Shown: positions 1 to 6,621 of the stretch, piece by piece | How the letters are laid out: each line of letters begins with the position of its first letter | Position numbering within the stretch: position 1 is the stretch's first letter | DNA from: an uncultured Lachnospiraceae bacterium | Lineage (GTDB): Bacteria > Bacillota_A > Clostridia > Lachnospirales > Lachnospiraceae | NCBI GenBank assembly: GCA_947177885.1 | Contig: CAMWWF010000136.1 | Coordinates: 1 to 7,232 of the forward strand | Reading direction: 5' to 3' | DNA length: 7,232 nt | Translations under genes and position numbers: made by a program | The notes under the pieces: model-generated | The model's database searches: none | Told to the model about the DNA's origin: nothing | What the model saw: the letters and a program-made list of their open reading frames with translations, nothing else

Positions 1-306
1 ATGCAGACCATGGAAATCCTGAAAGCATCTCTCCAATTTTTCCTCAGACAGACGGGCAATCTGGGCGTAACGCTCCTCCCCTGTGTCCTGATACAGAAGC
101 CACATGATTCCTCCCCAGAAGCCATTGGTCCACCAGTTCAGTCCATCATCCACATTCCACTCTCCGGAAAGATCCGATCTGTCGTCATAATCACCGTTTT
201 GATCCGTCTGATAGGGAATCTTATCCCTGTTTTTCTCACTCACCCATTCCATCTTTTCGCGGATTTTCCCGATCACGGTATCCGCCCATTCCACATAACG
301 CTCCAT
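1..306 (-). CDS. GH88-type unsaturated glucuronyl hydrolase, N-terminal part (cut by window edge)
   Basis: The first 102 residues are visible; the gene continues past base 1. Residues 52-80 contain a Trp-rich block (WWTNGFWGG at 58-66, then a helix MWLLYQDTGEERY) typical of the first helices of the (alpha/alpha)6 barrel of family GH88, with GH105 as the less likely alternative. These enzymes hydrate the 4,5-unsaturated uronic acid at the non-reducing end of oligosaccharides left by polysaccharide lyases. The visible part ends in FHGLH. In GH88 enzymes a catalytic Asp sits in an HHD-GF motif at about this point, so the first catalytic Asp probably lies just outside the window. The ATG start (306-304) has AAAGGAGA about 5 nt upstream. 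There is no signal peptide, so the protein is probably cytoplasmic. It lies 199 bp downstream of, and codirectional with, the beta-helix hydrolase and is probably cotranscribed with it. Family assignment is from motif recognition only. Confidence 0.82.
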   Translation of the reverse strand, partial: MERYVEWADTVIGKIREKMEWVSEKNRDKIPYQTDQNGDYDDRSDLSGEWNVDDGLNWWTNGFWGGIMWLLYQDTGEERYAQIARLSEEKLERCFQDFHGLH

Positions 307-505
307 AGCTCTCCTTTATTCCGGTTTTGCATGTGTCCGAACAGTGCCTTGGCCGGCAGAGTCATTTACGGCCGCCCTGGGATCCGTAAATGCCTTGGGA
401 TCTATTCGAACGCCTGCTGTTGTCCCATTACCGCCTTCTGCAATCGGGTTCCGGTTCCATATCTGCACCGGAAGCCATTTCCCGGTTCCATGTCTGCGCG
501 GCACA
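307..505 (-). other. 199-bp structured intergenic spacer between two hydrolase genes
   Basis: This stretch separates the stop of the beta-helix hydrolase from the GH88 start. It holds a perfect 9-bp inverted repeat, CATTTACGG at 363-371 and CCGTAAATG at 384-392, with a 12-nt loop and no T tract. It also holds an imperfect 21-bp direct repeat at 451-471 and 482-502 sharing CCGGTTCCAT and TCTGC. A minus-strand open frame crosses the spacer from within the upstream gene (534) to a TAA at 316-318 beside the GH88 ribosome binding site, but it has no recognisable domain or proper ribosome binding site, so I do not call it a gene. Confidence 0.5.
363..392 (-). repeat. perfect 9-bp inverted repeat, possible mRNA stem-loop
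   Basis: CATTTACGG and CCGTAAATG are perfectly complementary across a 12-nt loop. No T run follows on either strand, so an intrinsic terminator is unlikely. In a GH operon transcript it could be a processing or stabilising stem-loop that sets the relative amounts of the two hydrolases, or it could be an operator. Confidence 0.45.
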
Positions 506-1993
506 TTACATCCGGAACACAATGTCATCGGCAAATTCTCCCACTTCGATATTGGCCTGCTCCAGACTCTCCGTTCTGACTCCGTCCCGGATGAAGCCGT
601 CTATCACAATATCCTCCACCCTGTGTCCCGCATCATAACCGCAGATGCGGGACGTTTCCTCCCCGTGACCCGACATCACATGAATCTGTTCCAGACGGAT
701 CCCGGTGATGAGACGGCCCGGAGCGGGATTGTAGTCCTTATTCCATTTCACCTGAAGATCCAGCACCCTGCCATGGGCAAAGGGCTCTATCCTGATATTC
801 CGGTAGATCACATTACGCACGGTATTCTTATCGCCTGCGTTGATACACATGACTCCCAGATAATCCGCCTGAAATTCATGGTGCTCCAGCACATCAATAT
901 TTTCAAACAGCACATTCTCAATGATATCCCCCTCCTCCTCATGAGCGCCGTGTGTACCGATCATCATCGGATGGGCCACATCCGCCCACAGGCTTAAGTT
1001 TCTCACTGTAATGTTCCGGCTGTCTCCCCGGTTATCCCAACGGCTGCCATAGATGGCAATGCAGTCATCGGAGGTACGCAGAAACCCTCCTTCGATCAGC
1101 ACATTCCTGCAGCTCATCATATCGATTCCGTCGCTCCAGCCCTCACAGCTGAACGATTTCACATTCCGTATCGTGACATCCCTGCAGTCGCCCATGTGGA
1201 TCGTATAGTGAGGCGGATTGACAAAGATCAGATTCTCCACTGTCAGATCACGGCTATGACTTAACCTGAGTCCGTTCACTCCGCTGAACCGGTCATAATC
1301 CGCCAGATAAAGCATTCCTCTGCCCCAAATACGGATATCCTCAACATGATCACATATAAGAGCGCCCTTCAGCACGGCTCCGCCCTCCAGATAGACTTTG
1401 GTATGAGAGGGCAGATGCCAGATAAATTCCGTCACATAATGAAATCCGGCCTCTATGTATACCAGTCTTCCTTCCGGCATACGGCTGACCAACTCATTTA
1501 TGCCATCCCCTATCCCCTGGGAGTCCTTTATCACCAGCACGTTCTCTCCCTCTTTGTCCGGTTTTTCTTCGATTGCTCCCGCAAACAGATGGAGATTATG
1601 GAACCTTTCCTCATTGCATTCGACGGACAGATTGGCGGGGCGCTCCAACACAAAGGTGACCCGTTTCGGCTCCACAACGGGTACGATCCCCAACGCAAGG
1701 GGTCTGATGTCTGCCTTATAAAGGGAATAGAAACGGGGAAATGTGATCTCCACCTCTACCGCTCCCTGAAAATCAAACACTGCCATGGAGGCCGCCCGGA
1801 CATCATGCATGTCCACCCGGACGCGATAGCAGTCCACCTCCCGCCACTGCTCCTCTCCCAGAGGCCGCACTTTCAAAATATGATCCCTCTGCCTGACCGC
1901 ACCCTCCGGTATGGGGTAGACTTCCACCCTGTTTCCTTTGCCTCCCTGATCAGTCATACCTGTACTTACCATGGAATAATTCCTTTCTGCCAC
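506..1993 (-). CDS. Clan GH-N (GH28/GH49-like) beta-helix glycoside hydrolase
   Basis: This 495-residue protein has two parts. Residues 20-160 form a beta-rich N-terminal region. From about 175 to 470 there are repeated short hydrophobic strands with Asn turns (VRNVIYRNI, ITVRNLSLW, VTIRNVKSF), the signature of a right-handed parallel beta-helix. Acidic clusters sit where clan GH-N enzymes carry their catalytic Asp residues: WSDGID (286-291) and TSDDCIAI (307-314). The usual GH28 His-Gly motif is replaced by GTHGAHEE (346-353), and no clear RIK motif follows. It is therefore a divergent member, and an N-terminal beta domain before the helix also recalls GH49. It probably cleaves a uronate-containing or related oligosaccharide; the substrate cannot be told. 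No signal peptide is seen. The GTG start at 1993 has AGGAGA 7 nt upstream. An ATG at 1972 with AAAGGA about 8 nt upstream is a credible alternative (488 residues). It is divergent from the AraC gene. Confidence 0.85.
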   Translation of the reverse strand: MAERNYSMVSTGMTDQGGKGNRVEVYPIPEGAVRQRDHILKVRPLGEEQWREVDCYRVRVDMHDVRAASMAVFDFQGAVEVEITFPRFYSLYKADIRPLALGIVPVVEPKRVTFVLERPANLSVECNEERFHNLHLFAGAIEEKPDKEGENVLVIKDSQGIGDGINELVSRMPEGRLVYIEAGFHYVTEFIWHLPSHTKVYLEGGAVLKGALICDHVEDIRIWGRGMLYLADYDRFSGVNGLRLSHSRDLTVENLIFVNPPHYTIHMGDCRDVTIRNVKSFSCEGWSDGIDMMSCRNVLIEGGFLRTSDDCIAIYGSRWDNRGDSRNITVRNLSLWADVAHPMMIGTHGAHEEEGDIIENVLFENIDVLEHHEFQADYLGVMCINAGDKNTVRNVIYRNIRIEPFAHGRVLDLQVKWNKDYNPAPGRLITGIRLEQIHVMSGHGEETSRICGYDAGHRVEDIVIDGFIRDGVRTESLEQANIEVGEFADDIVFRM

Positions 1994-2155
1994 GATATCT
2001 TCTCCTGCACAAACAGTAATACCTCTGCTCCATGAAAGTATTTTATCATCTTGACAGACTTTATACTATTGCTTAAAATGTAACTTACTGACTTATTCTG
2101 CTATTTGGCAGCCTTTTCACTGTTTTTACTTACTTTTATTTCCAAGGAGAACGCT
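1994..2155. promoter_or_regulatory. Divergent regulatory region between hydrolase operon and AraC gene
   Basis: This 162-bp AT-rich spacer contains a good plus-strand promoter for the AraC gene. On the minus strand, TATAAA (2065-2060) lies inside the plus promoter and has no good -35 at 17 bp, as expected for an activator-dependent promoter; a second candidate, TAAAAT, is nearer the hydrolase gene. The pentamer ACTTA occurs at 2083-2087, 2091-2095 and 2128-2132, the first two as a close direct repeat upstream of the minus-strand -10. Direct repeats in that position are typical of AraC-family sites, but this is only a candidate. Confidence 0.5.
2051..2079 (+). promoter_or_regulatory. Sigma-70/SigA-type promoter for AraC-family gene
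   Basis: A perfect -35 TTGACA (2051-2056) is followed by a 17-bp spacer and a -10 TAAAAT (2074-2079). The start would be near 2086, giving a leader of about 70 nt before the AraC ATG. It overlaps the candidate minus-strand -10 for the hydrolase operon, so the two promoters may interfere. Confidence 0.75.
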
Positions 2156-2971
2156 ATGATCACGGTGGGCAGCTGCGGCTACGATTCCATGCATAAAATC
2201 ATACATGACCGTTTTTTCCCTGACGGCTATGACGACCATGTCCTTCTGCTCATCAAAACAGAATCCTTTTTTGAGACAAACGGGATCACCCAAAACATGC
2301 CTCCCAACACAGTCATGATCTACAGTCCCCATACCTATGTCCACTACGGGCTCCGGGAACTTCATTATAATGATGACTGGATCCATTTCCAACTGTCTAA
2401 TGAAGATACGGATCTCCTAAAAAGGCTGATGCTTCCCGAAAATAAACCCTTTACTCTGACTCACCTGGGTTCTTTGACAGAGTACAGCAGGCTGGTGGTT
2501 CAGGAAAAGCTGTCCTCCCACTCCCATAAACAGGAGATAATGGATTCCCTCATGCGCTCCCTCTTTTACTCCATTGCGGATCAGCTTTATTCGGAGACCA
2601 ATGAACATGTACATCATAAGTATTACTATCCCATGAACAGGCTGCGCATGGAGATCTTCAATGCCCCATACAAAAAATGGGCTATACCGGAGTTGGCCCA
2701 CGAGCTCTGCCTGAGTATATCCCACTTTCAACATTTATATAAACATTTTTTCGGCACCTCCTGTATTCAGGATGTGATTCATGCCCGGGTTAAGTACGCC
2801 CGGCTTTATCTGTGCATTTCCGAAATGCCCGTCTCCTCCCTGGCAGTCTTCTGCGGTTATGATAACGAACTGCATTTTATGCGCCAGTTTAAAAAGCTCA
2901 CCGGCATGACTCCCAGCCAATATAGAGAGACGCATCGCCATCAAGAGGGAGAAAGAGTATCCCGTTCCTGA
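2156..2971 (+). CDS. AraC-family transcriptional regulator
   Basis: This 271-residue DNA-binding regulator has a cupin-like sensing half at residues about 25-100 (a beta-rich run including NTVMIYSPHT and HYNDDWIHFQL), a linker, and a C-terminal double HTH. HTH1 lies near 177-200 (IPELAHELCLSISHFQHLYK) and HTH2 near 227-257, with the family hallmark CGYDNELHFMRQFKKLTGMT followed by PSQYR. Length fits the family. The ATG at 2156 has AAGGAG 6 nt upstream; a TTG at 2105 in the same frame would add a hydrophobic stretch and has no ribosome binding site, so I rejected it. Divergent placement beside two glycoside hydrolases argues that it senses their sugar substrate or product and activates that operon. 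The effector is unknown. No convincing terminator follows. Confidence 0.95.
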   Translation: MITVGSCGYDSMHKIIHDRFFPDGYDDHVLLLIKTESFFETNGITQNMPPNTVMIYSPHTYVHYGLRELHYNDDWIHFQLSNEDTDLLKRLMLPENKPFTLTHLGSLTEYSRLVVQEKLSSHSHKQEIMDSLMRSLFYSIADQLYSETNEHVHHKYYYPMNRLRMEIFNAPYKKWAIPELAHELCLSISHFQHLYKHFFGTSCIQDVIHARVKYARLYLCISEMPVSSLAVFCGYDNELHFMRQFKKLTGMTPSQYRETHRHQEGERVSRS

Positions 2972-3224
2972 CGCATCGGTATGCAACTTACTTTTTCTGC
3001 AAAATACCACACCGGATTTTTCGGAAACTCTTTCACACCAAGATAGCAGGAGCAGCATTTTCAGAATAATGTGTGATTCCTATATACAAAATGCGGGAAA
3101 ATGTGTAAAAATATTGTTACAGGCATGGAAAAACGTAATATACTGTATTTGACCTATATGACATTTATCAAGGCTCTGCGGAATTTGACTCATTGCCCGC
3201 AAGAATAAAAGGACGGTACATTTC
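2972..3224 (+). other. Intergenic region, 253 bp, no gene seen
   Basis: The stretch between the AraC stop and the broken ATPase is AT-rich with no credible gene and no clear hairpin terminator. Its only notable signal is a moderate plus-strand promoter candidate near 3114-3141. Confidence 0.5.
3114..3141 (+). promoter_or_regulatory. Possible promoter of the broken ATPase gene
   Basis: TTGTTA (3114-3119), a 16-bp spacer and TAATAT (3136-3141) make a moderate match to the SigA consensus. The start would fall about 75 nt before the ATPase ATG. The match is weaker than the other promoters in the window. Confidence 0.35.
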
Positions 3225-4077
3225 ATGGATAGAACAGCGATAAATACCTTAATAAAATGGAAATCTGATGCCGACCGGAAACCCATGTTACTTAAGGGTG
3301 CCAGGCAGGTGGGCAAGACATGGCTGATGAAAGAATTCGGAAAAAAGTACTATAAAAGCTGTGTCTATTTCAACTTTGACGAGGAAGAAGAACTGAAAAC
3401 CTGCAAGGATCACCCGCATTCAGCGCGAGTTGATCGAGATTTATGAAAACGACTTTTCCAAGCATAATGGCCGCGTCAACAGCGGGCGTATTCTTATGGT
3501 GTTTCGCAGTATCGTTTCCCAGCTTGCAAAGCCAAACGAGATGTTCATGTATGGTGCGGTGCGCGAGGGCGGCAGAGCCAGAGATTTCGAAGAAGCAATC
3601 GAATGGCTTGTTTCCGCAGGAATGCTCTGCAGGGTCTATAATTTCTCCATACCCGAATATCCTTTGGCCGCCTTTGATAAACCGGATCAGTTCAAACTGT
3701 TTGTTTTTGATACGGGACTGTTAAAACATATGGCCGGAATCGATAACGGCGCCATTTTACTAAAAGCGGATTATCAATTCAAGGGACCCTTGACCGAAAA
3801 TTATATAATACAGCAACTCCGTGGTCAGTTTGAAACCGATCCCCGTTATTACTCAGACAAAAAAAGCAAAATCGATTTTGTCATTCAGTATGGTATGGAG
3901 ATCATTCCTGTTGAAGTAAAGGGTGGGGAAAGCAAATCCGCACTAAGCTTTAAAAAGTATATTGCAGACCGCAGCCCCAGATACGCCGTCCGGTTCTCGA
4001 AGCTTGGATACCGCAGTGACGGAAATTTCTGTAATATACCCCTTTATCTTGTGGGGAAAGTTCGAGAATTACTATAA
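3225..4077 (+). pseudogene. AAA_14/DUF4143 ATPase, broken by internal deletion and frameshift
   Basis: Two pieces of one family are joined out of frame. The first, from the ATG at 3225 to about 3400, encodes residues 1-59 with Walker A GARQVGKT at residues 25-32 and then VYFNFDEEEELK. It then reads a short foreign tail to a TGA at 3444-3446. The second piece is in another frame from at least 3406 (RITRIQREL) to the TAA at 4075-4077. It holds the complete DUF4143 end (IEIYENDFSKHNG, MYGAVREGGRARDFEEAIEW, FDTGLLKHMAGID, LTENYIIQQL, and VEVKGG of a nuclease-like fold). Intact relatives are about 430 residues, so roughly 150 codons are missing, including Walker B (DEIQ) and the rest of the ATPase core. 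The family is often suspected to be mobile or defence-related, but its role is unclear. A weak AAAGGA lies about 12 nt before the ATG. Neither piece should form a working ATPase. Confidence 0.92.
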
Positions 4078-4216
4078 AAGTTCCCAACTTTATCTGCGGA
4101 AACCGCGCAGTCCGAATGATCGCCCCTGCTTATTCGGCAAGACAGCCGTCCGCCAGACTGTACACCCTTGCGGTTTGTGTGAATCTTCACAGCAAACCGC
4201 AGACTTTCACATATCA
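4078..4216. other. Convergent intergenic region with several hairpins
   Basis: This 139-bp gap between the convergent ATPase remnant and MATE gene has no gene. It holds a small stem GCGG-AAA-CCGC at 4096-4106, an inverted repeat CCGAAT/ATTCGG at 4112-4137, and a strong hairpin at 4169-4201. Confidence 0.55.
4169..4201. terminator. Strong hairpin between convergent genes, probable transcription end
   Basis: The left arm TGCGGTTTGTGTGAA pairs with the right arm TTCACAGCAAACCGCA with only one bulged base, giving a stem of up to 15 bp. It lies 15 nt past the MATE stop and about 90 nt past the ATPase stop. A clean U run is missing on either strand; the plus side is followed by a mixed stretch with several T residues. 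It may end transcription from both sides or act as a 3' mRNA stabiliser. Confidence 0.55.
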
Positions 4217-5560
4217 TTATACTTTACGGGTCAAAGAATCCAAGATGCAGCGATAGATCCAAAGGGCAGCTCCCGCCGTCACAAATTCCGTAAGACAGAA
4301 AGCATACCACACTCCGTCCGCCCCCACAGCTCTGCTGAACAGCCAGGCTGCCGGCAGGATGATGAATACATATCGCAGCAGTGAGATGATCAGGGACTGC
4401 CCTCCTTTTCCCAGTCCCTCCAGGGCTCCGGAACAGGTGACGGAAACCGCCGATATCACAAATCCCAGGCTGATGATATGCAGCGCCCTTATCCCGATCT
4501 CCACGGTCTCGGCGCTATCCGAGAACAATCCGATGAGCTGCCCCGGGATCACCCACGAAAGGAGCGTTCCCGCCAGCATGATCCCCATATTCATTCTCAG
4601 TGCCGTGAGGAAAATCTTTTTCACACGCTCATGCTCTCCCGCGCCGAAATTGTAACCCATCAGCGGTCTTATCCCCTGAATGATCCCGTTTGCGGTGAGA
4701 TAGATAAATGTCTGCAGCTTATAATACACTCCCAGAACCAGAACATATTTTTCCGAAAAATCCGCCAGCAGACCGTTTAACATGGAGATCAGCAACGAGG
4801 GCAGCGCCAGATTCAGTGTGGCAGAAATGCCTACCGAGTACATTTTCCGGATCACGGCGCTGTCGGGCTTCATCTGTTTTCGGCTTATCTTCACTGCAAC
4901 AGGGCAAAACAGATAAAACAACAGGTAAACAAGGAGCGTGACGCACTGTCCGATCCCTGTGGCATAAGCCGCTCCCGCAATACCCATCTCCGGGAAAAAG
5001 CCGATTCCGAAGATAAGCAGCGGATCCAGGATAATATTCACCACACAGCCGCACATCATGCTGAACATGGAAATCTTCATCCTGCCCACGGCCTGAAAAA
5101 TTTTCTCAAAGGCCAGCCCCAGCGCAATCACGGGTGAAAACAGAAATGCCCTGTTGGAATAAAGCAGCGCCAGACGGATGATCTCCCCGTCGGAAGTAAA
5201 ATTCTTCAAAAACAACGGCATTCCCATTATACAGATGCCCGCCAGCAGCACGCCGTGGGCAAAGCTGAACAAAGCGCCCTGTGTGGCCGTTCTGTCCGCC
5301 CTGTCCCGGTCCCCGGCGCCCAGATAGAAGGCAATCCCCGCATTCATACCGATCCCGAATCCAATGGCAATGGCATTGATCAGATTCTGCACCGGGAACA
5401 CAAGCGCCAGTGCCGTCATGGCATTTTCACTCACCCTGGCCACAAAATAACTGTCAATGATATTGTACAATGCATTGACCGCCATGGAAATGACCATGGG
5501 CAGTGACATGGATACCACCAACGGCAGTATCTTCTTCTCTTTCATAAATGTCTGTTCCAT
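4217..5560 (-). CDS. MATE-family multidrug/cation efflux transporter
   Basis: This 447-residue integral membrane protein matches the usual MATE length and about 12 membrane helices in two MatE halves (about residues 14-175 and 240-400). Recognisable family segments are IIDSYFVARV, IAIGFGIGMNAGIAFYLGAG, FQAVGRMKISMFSM with NIILDPLLIFG in the first half, and IIQGIRPLMGYNFGAGE in the second. MATE proteins export drugs or metabolites by Na+ or H+ antiport across the cytoplasmic membrane; the substrate cannot be told. The ATG start at 5560-5558 is chosen for its AGGAGAGGG ribosome binding site 7 nt upstream; the in-frame ATG at 5605 would add 15 unlikely residues. Expression may come from a promoter about 250 nt upstream whose transcript must pass a terminator-like hairpin. 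The gene is otherwise intact and does not overlap its neighbours. Confidence 0.95.
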   Translation of the reverse strand: MEQTFMKEKKILPLVVSMSLPMVISMAVNALYNIIDSYFVARVSENAMTALALVFPVQNLINAIAIGFGIGMNAGIAFYLGAGDRDRADRTATQGALFSFAHGVLLAGICIMGMPLFLKNFTSDGEIIRLALLYSNRAFLFSPVIALGLAFEKIFQAVGRMKISMFSMMCGCVVNIILDPLLIFGIGFFPEMGIAGAAYATGIGQCVTLLVYLLFYLFCPVAVKISRKQMKPDSAVIRKMYSVGISATLNLALPSLLISMLNGLLADFSEKYVLVLGVYYKLQTFIYLTANGIIQGIRPLMGYNFGAGEHERVKKIFLTALRMNMGIMLAGTLLSWVIPGQLIGLFSDSAETVEIGIRALHIISLGFVISAVSVTCSGALEGLGKGGQSLIISLLRYVFIILPAAWLFSRAVGADGVWYAFCLTEFVTAGAALWIYRCILDSLTRKV

Positions 5561-5728
5561 ATATTTTCCCTCTCCTGTTCCGCATCCGCAGATACTCATG
5601 TGCATTGGCAGACTGCCGCCTGTGACAGTTATGGCGCGTCCGGCACTGACTGTTGCAATTTGTCATCCGCACAGCAAGTAGAATGTACCTGCCAAAATGT
5701 GTCGAAACGTCCGCAAGATCATGTCCAT

Positions 5729-5766
5729 AAAAATAGCCACACAATTACGCGAAGCAATTGTGTGGC
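5729..5766 (-). terminator. Intrinsic terminator or attenuator in the MATE leader
   Basis: Read on the minus strand, GCCACACAATT (5766-5756) pairs perfectly over 11 bp with AATTGTGTGGC (5746-5736) across a 9-nt loop. A UA and then five U residues (5733-5729) follow directly. On the plus strand the hairpin is followed by A residues, so termination is expected only on the minus strand. It lies 170 nt before the MATE gene and about 45 nt after a predicted transcription start, far from any upstream stop, which fits an attenuator or small-RNA end better than a plain operon end. Confidence 0.72.
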
Positions 5767-5796
5767 GAAAAAAAGATTCCTCTTGAAAAATCCACT

Positions 5797-5806
5797 CCTG
5801 TACAGG
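5797..5806. repeat. 10-bp perfect palindrome just downstream of a transcription start
   Basis: CCTGTACAGG is self-complementary and lies about 6-15 nt past the predicted start of the MATE leader. The position would suit a repressor roadblock site. A partial copy (CCTGTACA) occurs at the end of the Uma2 gene near 5948-5955. Confidence 0.35.
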
Positions 5807-5818
5807 TTTTATAAAAAT

Positions 5819-5847
5819 TTTATATCACATATTTGCCGAATGGTCAA
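5819..5847 (-). promoter_or_regulatory. Near-consensus promoter reading toward the MATE gene
   Basis: On the minus strand TTGACC (5847-5842), a 17-bp spacer and TATAAA (5824-5819) differ from consensus by one base in each box. The predicted start is near 5812. It is independent of the Uma2 promoter and lies downstream of the Uma2 stop. Confidence 0.7.
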
Positions 5848-5955
5848 CACCAATTTCAATCTTTTGCGCATAGCCGCAGGAGACCCCTCCCGAAATCCTG
5901 CAAAGGAACTGCAGCAGACCTTTCATATAAAATCCCATGAAATCATCCTGTACAC

Positions 5956-6492
5956 TTACAAAGGAACCGTCATCATAAGTCCCTCATAAATCCCCACCGG
6001 CACTTCAACCCCAAAGGGATATTCCTCCATACTGTCCTGTTCAAAGCTGTAGACCGTTACCATTTTCCTGTCCGGATCGGCCACCCAGTACTCCCTGACT
6101 CCTGCCGTGCGGTACTTAAATAGTTTTTTATAGTAGTCCATCTGTTTACTGCCGGGGGAAACAATTTCAATGATCCAGTCCGGAGCTCCCTGACAGCCTT
6201 TATCCGTGATCTTATCTTTATCACAGATAACACTGATATCCGGTTCCACATATGTTTTGTCATTTTCATTCAGAAATACGGCAAAGGGAACAGGAAAGAC
6301 TTCACACTTTCCCTCTTTGTCCTGAATATAATTTCCGATCTCTCTGTCAAAAAAATGGACCAGCCTCTGGTGTACTGTACCTGGCGGTGCCATATAATAG
6401 ATCTTCCCATCGATCAGCTCCGCGCGCTCTCCATCAGGCAGCGCATAAATATCATCTATTGTATACATGTCTTCTTTGTTCAATGCATCCAT
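5956..6492 (-). CDS. Uma2-family (DUF820) PD-(D/E)XK endonuclease-like protein
   Basis: This 178-residue protein carries the full Uma2 signature: AELIDGKIYYMAPP (24-37), VEPDISVIC (82-90), and PDWIIEIVSPGSKQMDYYKK (104-123) followed by LFKYRTAGVREYWVADP (124-140). In the restriction-endonuclease fold of this family the likely metal-binding residues are D85 and E109, with K122/K123 nearby. Length is standard and all core elements are present, so it looks intact. The biological role of Uma2 proteins is unsettled. They occur in many paralogous copies in some bacteria and are suspected nucleases, sometimes linked to mobile or defence regions. The ATG start (6492-6490) has GGAGG 9 nt upstream and a strong promoter of its own. 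It stands alone, divergent from the XRE gene, and ends 109 nt before the next minus-strand promoter. Confidence 0.92.
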   Translation of the reverse strand: MDALNKEDMYTIDDIYALPDGERAELIDGKIYYMAPPGTVHQRLVHFFDREIGNYIQDKEGKCEVFPVPFAVFLNENDKTYVEPDISVICDKDKITDKGCQGAPDWIIEIVSPGSKQMDYYKKLFKYRTAGVREYWVADPDRKMVTVYSFEQDSMEEYPFGVEVPVGIYEGLMMTVPL

Positions 6493-6530
6493 ATTGCCGC
6501 GCCTCCGTTCCGTCGGACTGTTTTAACAAT

Positions 6531-6559
6531 ATTATAGACAACTCTGACTGAAAAATCAA
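6531..6559 (-). promoter_or_regulatory. Strong promoter of the Uma2 gene
   Basis: On the minus strand TTGATT (6559-6554), a 17-bp spacer and a perfect TATAAT (6536-6531) lie just upstream of the gene. The start would be near 6524, leaving a leader of about 32 nt that contains the GGAGG ribosome binding site. Confidence 0.78.
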
Positions 6560-6621
6560 CGTGTTATGCCCTGAGCGCCCCACAATCTCTTCTCAATTGA
6601 GTTCCAACGGTTCTCTCAACA

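Larger units (their letters stand above)
5729..5812 (-). ncRNA. Possible small RNA or attenuated leader, about 84 nt
   Basis: A transcript from the promoter at 5847-5819 would begin near 5812 and end in the U tract at 5733-5729. Besides the terminator it contains CCTGTACAGG (5806-5797) and a weak stem GATTTTT/AGGAATC followed by seven U residues. I do not recognise a riboswitch or known RNA class. Whether it is a free small RNA or the terminated part of a MATE mRNA cannot be decided from sequence. Confidence 0.4.
5561..5955 (-). other. 395-bp gap upstream of the MATE gene: promoter, leader and hairpins
   Basis: No credible protein gene is present. From right to left it holds an inverted repeat GCAGGA/TCCTGC (5876-5881 and 5896-5901), a near-consensus minus-strand promoter (5847-5819), a 10-bp palindrome just past its start, a weak stem with a U7 run, a strong terminator hairpin, and then about 170 nt without clear features up to the MATE ribosome binding site. 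The minus-strand ORF starting at 5744 has no ribosome binding site and runs into the MATE gene in another frame, so I treat it as chance. Confidence 0.55.

Noticed and set aside
316..534. 72-codon minus-strand frame between the hydrolase genes
   Set aside because: It begins inside the upstream gene, has no ribosome binding site or known motif, and covers repeats that explain its composition; kept only as part of the spacer description.
344..997. Long plus-strand open frames across the beta-helix hydrolase
   Set aside because: These are antisense shadows of a well-supported minus-strand gene; their translations show no domain.
2105..2155. TTG-initiated N-terminal extension of the AraC protein
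   Set aside because: It has no ribosome binding site, whereas the ATG at 2156 has AAGGAG at ideal spacing; the extension also lies within the predicted leader.
5561..5605. 15-residue N-terminal extension of the MATE protein from an ATG at 5605
   Set aside because: The AGGAGAGGG ribosome binding site lies inside the extension and points to the ATG at 5560.
5454..5744. Minus-strand 96-codon Cys/Arg-rich open frame overlapping the MATE start
   Set aside because: No ribosome binding site; its start lies in the terminator hairpin and it runs deep into the MATE gene in another frame.
5747..5797. Possible 16-codon leader peptide (GTG start) ending in the loop of the terminator hairpin
   Set aside because: The GTG overlaps the only AGGAG, leaving no spacing for initiation, so ribosome-mediated attenuation is not supported.
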